Source: Eretmocerus hayati (Eukaryota; Arthropoda; Insecta; Hymenoptera; Aphelinidae). Taken from it: a DNA stretch of 64,000 nt. Below are positions 59,158 through 64,000 of the stretch, piece by piece. The DNA lies in assembly GCA_029851415.1 (NCBI GenBank), contig CM056742.1:155377121-155441120 (forward strand), in the 5' to 3' direction. Position 1 is the first letter of the stretch; each line of letters opens with the position of its first letter. The translations under genes were made by a program, and so were the position numbers. The notes below the pieces were generated by a model. The model saw only the letters and a program-made list of their open reading frames with translations, did no database searches and was not told the origin of the DNA.

Positions 59158-60900
59158 GCTCAAAATATTTCTCATGCGTTCTCTCGTGCGTTCGCCAGGG
59201 ATGAGATAAGGTGATTAGAACGATAGGATCATCTATGTCCTCGATTATGGGTGGTTATACAACTCTTTCTTGGATTGTTCCAAAGTTACGACAACTGTTT
59301 CAAAGTTAGTCCGGTATGTGAAATCGTTTAAAATACGTATCAACAAATTTTTAGTGGTCCCAAAGCGCAATTTTGAGGCCAGGAAGTAAACTTCTTGAGC
59401 CAACTGAATTTTTCAGTTTCTCTCTATACACAATAAGTCAACATTCCAATAAGAGATTTTCTTGAGATTTTATCAAGAACTTTAAGGTCCATGACGTGTA
59501 ACTGAATATGTTTCAAGAATTTTTCTCTGAATCACAAAAGAAATCTTGATGAGATTGATCTCTAAACTACCAACCCCATGTTACGAGTAAATCAATCCAT
59601 ATAATTCTTCAGGTATCACACCCCTCCGCTATAGGTCGGTAAATAAAAGCTCCAGAATCTTGACTATTACTACCACGATTCATCTCGTATCAGCGGCGAA
59701 TTCACATTTGACGTATTCTGAGGTCCCCAATACCTTTCCGAGATAACCATTTACCGAAAAACAATATAAATACCATTTCTCGTCCTTCAAACGATGGCTC
59801 TTACAAAATCGAAGCACTTGAGATATTTTCGCGTTTGTACTTTGCAATTTCCGCGCGCTCAGCTAAGGGTTTCCAACTTACCGATTTAAACGGGATGAAT
59901 CTCATCCGTTTGGTGCATATTCTAATTTTAGCACTTGCAGAAATTCGCATGCTGAATGAGTATTTTGTGAATTCAACGCTACGCGTCGTCGTTATGTAAA
60001 CTTCTTTACTCTTAATACTAAAGTGAGTTAGTACTCTACAGCAATGACTTGCGGTCTAGAACGAAACTGAGATTATTCAGCAAGGCTAATCCAGCCCCCG
60101 ATCCTGGATGTTTACCTCCATCTATGAGTCAAGCCATCTCAGCGTCTTGTGGAGATCACTGAGGAGATTTTTGGAAGCCCCATCTGCATGTCCCAGCAGT
60201 ATGGGCTATGATCAATCAATAATAAATCGTACATGAAAATTTTCAACGTGTTTGAATCATGTATCAATGATCTATCTTGATTCTTACTTTCAAACTAGGG
60301 CACGTGAATGCACTTGTAACGCACATATGTATGTTACAAGATGTATGAATACCTGTACAAAACTTGAGCAAGTAATCAAGCTGAGCCAAACGTGTGCCTC
60401 GAACGATTGGTTTCAGCGGTTTCGAGGAGTTTATACTTGGCATGTATAGCTTTTCACGCGATCTACACTTGTAACTTTTGAGCTTGAGCTTTATAGGAGC
60501 TAAATTTGCCACGCTATAGACATCAGTATAATGCCCGCAGGTGGTTACCTTCAATTAGCTGGCTTTCAGAATGTCAGAAACTTGCAGGATGTACTGATTT
60601 CTCATCAATTTCAGACAATGAATGAAAACAGGCATCTGGGGTATTCAAATTGAATTTTTTCTAGGTATCTCGCGTGTAGATAGGGAAAAGCATTTTTTAT
60701 ATGATTACCTGGTTCGAATTTTGATTGTAAGGCTATGTAGATGATAAATATGCCAACAAATCTTAGTTTCAAAGAATTCGGAAATATTGCTGCACCTGAT
60801 ACTTATGATTTCAATCATCGAATTATTTTTCATTTATTTACCTACTATTATCGTCCTTATAGCACGCATGCGATGAAGTGATCAAAATATTTTGCTATAG
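59158..60900. other. Intergenic, non-coding
   Basis: No repeat structure or coding frame recognised. Confidence 0.5.
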
Positions 60901-60902
60901 TA

Positions 60903-63161
60903 CAGTAGAATCCGGTTATGACCAGTCCGGTTATAATGAGGGGATTGGGAAGATTTAGTTGGACGCCACATGATATAACGATCCAGAGATAACAAAAACC
61001 CGGTTATAATGAGCAAAAGTTCTGGAATAATATGGTCTTCGCACCAGCTATACCGAGCGAATGGATGTAAACGCCATAGGAGTAGTTCCACGCGAAAGCG
61101 ACCTACGGGAAAGGGTCATGTCTCAGATCCTTTTGTTAACATTTTCATTCGATCCAATGGTACAAAATATGAACTTCCCACCACCTATAGGGTCCCGAAA
61201 AATTTTTTTGTTCCCATGGCGAGAATTTTCGAAAATGAAGTAAAATACATATTTTCAAAATTCTAGCAGCTTTTTTAAAATAATCTGCAAATAAGTCGAG
61301 TTTGTTCACAGACAAAGACATGCGGTTTGCGGCATTCAAAAGGTCTCCAAAAAACCTATTGAAATCGTTCCTCAAAAGTTGATTTTGTGATTATCGGCGG
61401 CCTGTACAAGCACAAATGTAAAAATCACTATACAGTGAAATTCTCAGTTGCCTATTTTTTTCAATTTCTGAAAATCACATATTTTATGTAAAATGTTGTG
61501 TTCTTTCAGGAAAAAGTGGTTCCGATTCCCTTTCCTGGCGTCTAAAGCCTGTTTTTATTTTCCAATTTTCGCAAACCTATTGTTTAGGCAGTTTGAAATT
61601 GTCAGTTTACTGCGCATGCGCAGAAATTTGGACTCTTAGAACCGATTCCATCAGAAAGCCAAGAAAATTTCCTTCAAAATGACCACTCAAAAAAGTCAAT
61701 TTAAATCAATTTGGCTCGGCGCTAAAACGTTTGAAAGATCACCGAATCTCGATAACCACCAAGAGGTGGATCGGATCCACCGCAACAACAGTAGGAAAAT
61801 CCTGGCACGATCACGATCGGATATCGTTTGCCTATTGAACCACTCGAGCTGGAGCTTCATCTTTCGTAGGTTGTAACTTCGTAAGATTTGATGAAATTGA
61901 CTTTGTGAAGTGGTCATTTTGAAAGAAAATTTTCTTGGCCATCTAATGGAATTGGTTTCAAGTACTTTAGGCTCAATAGTTTCAAGAGTCCAAATTCCTG
62001 CGCATGCGCAGTAAACAGATTTCAAACTGCGTAAAAAATAGGTTTGCGAAAATTGGAAAAAACAGGCCTTAGACGGCGCGAATGGAAATCGGGACTACTT
62101 TTCCTTGAAAAAACTCAAAATTTTCATCAAATATGTGATTTTCAGAAATCAAAAAAAAATAGGCAACTGAGAAATTCACTGTTTAGTGATTTTTACACTT
62201 TTGCTCGTATACAGGCCGCCCATAACCTCAAAATCAAATTTTCAATAGCGATTTCGATAGGTTTTTGAAAGACCCTTCAAATGCCGTGAATTCCATGTCT
62301 CTATGCGTGAGCAAACTCGACTCATTTGCATTTTAGTGAAAAAAAGCTGCTAGAATTTTGAAAAAATGCATTTCACTTTATTTTCGAAAATTCTCGCCAT
62401 GGGACCAAAAAATTTTTTCGGGACCCCATAGATGGTGGAAAGTTCATATTTTGTTCCATAGAGTCGAATAAGAATGTTAACAAAAAGATATGAGACATGC
62501 CCCTTCCCCGTAGGTCGCTTTCGCGTGGAACTACTCATGAATGACTTTTAGTTCGGGAGCTTAAGATTGGGGTGAACATGAAATACAGATCCAGTACGAT
62601 TTTAGTGCGCTACATAGATAGATGAAAAACAACTAAGATGAAATCATTTACAATGTGAGATAAACTCGCAAATTATACAAGCGTTGGAGCAAGGACAAAA
62701 AAATTCCGTATTTTATGCAATTCACAGTGCACGCCGAGGTGTACGCAGATCAACAATTTCTACAATCCTGAAAGATGAACAGTAGATCTTGGCGAAAAAT
62801 CAAGATAGAGCAACATTGATGTGAAAAGAACGCGAAGGTGCAATGAGCCTGAGATATATCTCATATATATCTATAGATGAAGCCTTATTCGAGTGGTGTA
62901 AGGTGCAGAAAGATTGAAACATCCGGATCACATACAGGTACAATAATGGAATGTCAAGCTGAAGGATTTGCTGTTCAGTTCAACATTTATTTATTCTGTT
63001 GCATAGATTCATGGATCAATCGATTATCATCATGGTGGACATTCTATTTCTTGACAAGATCTTAGAATCATGTGAATTTGGGCCGATGATTGTGGTGTCT
63101 CGTTATCACGAGCATTTTTCCTCGGCCCCTTATTGAAGCTCGTTATAACCGGATTCTACTG
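60903..63161. mobile_element. pogo/Tigger-like TIR element with nested foldback
   Basis: CAGTAGAATCCGGTTATGAC at the left and, on the other strand, CAGTAGAATCCGGTTATAAC at the right; TA flanks (60901-60902, 63162-63163). The CAGTAGAA...CGGTTAT terminus resembles pogo/Tigger-type ends (established knowledge). No transposase remains. The element is interrupted by the foldback at 61080-62536. Confidence 0.75.
61080..62536. mobile_element. 1457-bp foldback with about 650-bp arms
   Basis: gagtagttccacgcgaaagc at 61080 is mirrored by gctttcgcgtggaactactc ending at 62536. The arms pair over roughly 61080-61720 and 61890-62536, including tgcgcatgcgca in each (about 61612-61623 and 62000-62011), around a loop of about 150 bp. 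Nested inside the 60903-63161 element. It shares an internal module with the 37490-38200 foldback. Confidence 0.8.
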
Positions 63162-63163
63162 TA

Positions 63164-64000
63164 TATCTTGTAAACTGAAGGTAGAAACTGAAATTGAACC
63201 TACCAGTAACTTTCAACTCGGAAATTTATGTTGAGCGAACACGTAATAATCGCAGAATAATCAAATTAACTTGTCAAGCTTATTAATTGCGTGATCGCAA
63301 AGGAGCGTGCAGCTAGGCCCTAATTTCAAGTCTAGTCCGCATTGGTCGCCGTCGAGAGGATAAACTCGACAAGTGTGTCACCAATGATGAGCGTGCTATC
63401 GTGGCCCGCTTACATAATAATCGTTTTGCCGCATGTCAGGCATTTCCGGCATATTACATAGCGCCGCAGCCCAACTTTCAGGGGTGGGACATTTAAAAAT
63501 TCTTTAATATAGCCCTACTCGCATCCCTTACAGATTTCGTGTTCGGGCGAAGGGATTTTTGTCAGACGTTGGCGATTATTTTACTTCAGTTCTTTCTGAG
63601 ACATTGAAGGGAGAAAGGCCGTGAGATCAATGAAGTTGAGCTTGGAATTTATTTGTATTCGACAACGATAAAACCAGAACTGATTCAGCTCATATTTTGT
63701 CGAAAGCTCTCATCTGAAAAAAATGTCTACATCTCTACTTTTTTGATGATCACAATCAATTCCATATAAGAAGTGAAAAAATCTTACTTCAACTAGAGAA
63801 AAGTTTCTCAAAGGTAAGAGACCATCCAATTCGAATTTGAACTATTTACAAACGCAAGCCATCGACAATCGGAACTGCATTCAGAATTTTGAAGATACAT
63901 GTTTTTCTCATGTCACTAGGATGAGATATCATGAAATTAAAATCAAAAGAGTTTCCGGTTTACTTGTATTGATGTTTTTCTCATGGTCCGGAATTCACCA
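63164..64000. other. Intergenic end of window
   Basis: No coding frame recognised. About 63300-63480 is somewhat GC-richer, nature unknown. Confidence 0.45.

Overview
The window is AT-rich eukaryotic DNA with introns, consistent with an insect nuclear genome, probably a hymenopteran (inference from protein style, not proven). It holds most of one host gene on the + strand, Zasp52 (the PDZ-LIM, ALP/Enigma-family Z-disc protein), embedded in a very dense landscape of transposable elements.

Layout: 1-28904 is the upstream intron or 5' flank of Zasp52. No coding exon could be found there, and the exon for the N-terminal half of the PDZ domain (PWGF-type carboxylate-binding loop) is not in the window. 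28905-52829 carries 15 consecutive constitutive-type exons whose splice phases all join: second half of PDZ, linker, ZM motif, LIM1, low-complexity linker with polyQ, a giant 3973-nt exon, then LIM2, LIM3 and LIM4 to a stop at 52827-52829. The joined part codes for about 2105 residues. Two further exons that the usual open-frame view misses stand out. One (32648-32834) is a second first half for LIM1. The other (49485-49566) is an 82-nt exon that can replace the 3973-nt giant exon as the first half of LIM2. Both match the phases and keep the zinc-ligand pattern, so the gene appears able to swap half-LIM domains and to make giant (about 2105 aa) or compact (about 808 aa) products.

Mobile elements: a full-length, apparently young non-LTR retrotransposon lies antisense in the upstream intron (20090-25743), with a perfect 16-bp target duplication. 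Besides ORF1 and an endonuclease/reverse transcriptase ORF2 it carries a third ORF downstream of ORF2 that looks like a second ORF1-type (coiled coil plus RNA-binding-like) protein. At least ten terminal-inverted-repeat or foldback elements with TA or TTAA duplications lie in the flanks and introns, several almost perfectly palindromic (57058-57851, 61080-62536, 37490-38200, 6871-7360, 35285-35744). Two of the foldbacks share an internal module. A 3.4-kb composite element (11383-14754) contains an 840-bp tandem duplication with a relative at 54205-55650.

52830-64000 is the Zasp52 3' UTR and 3' flank, with no convincing further gene.
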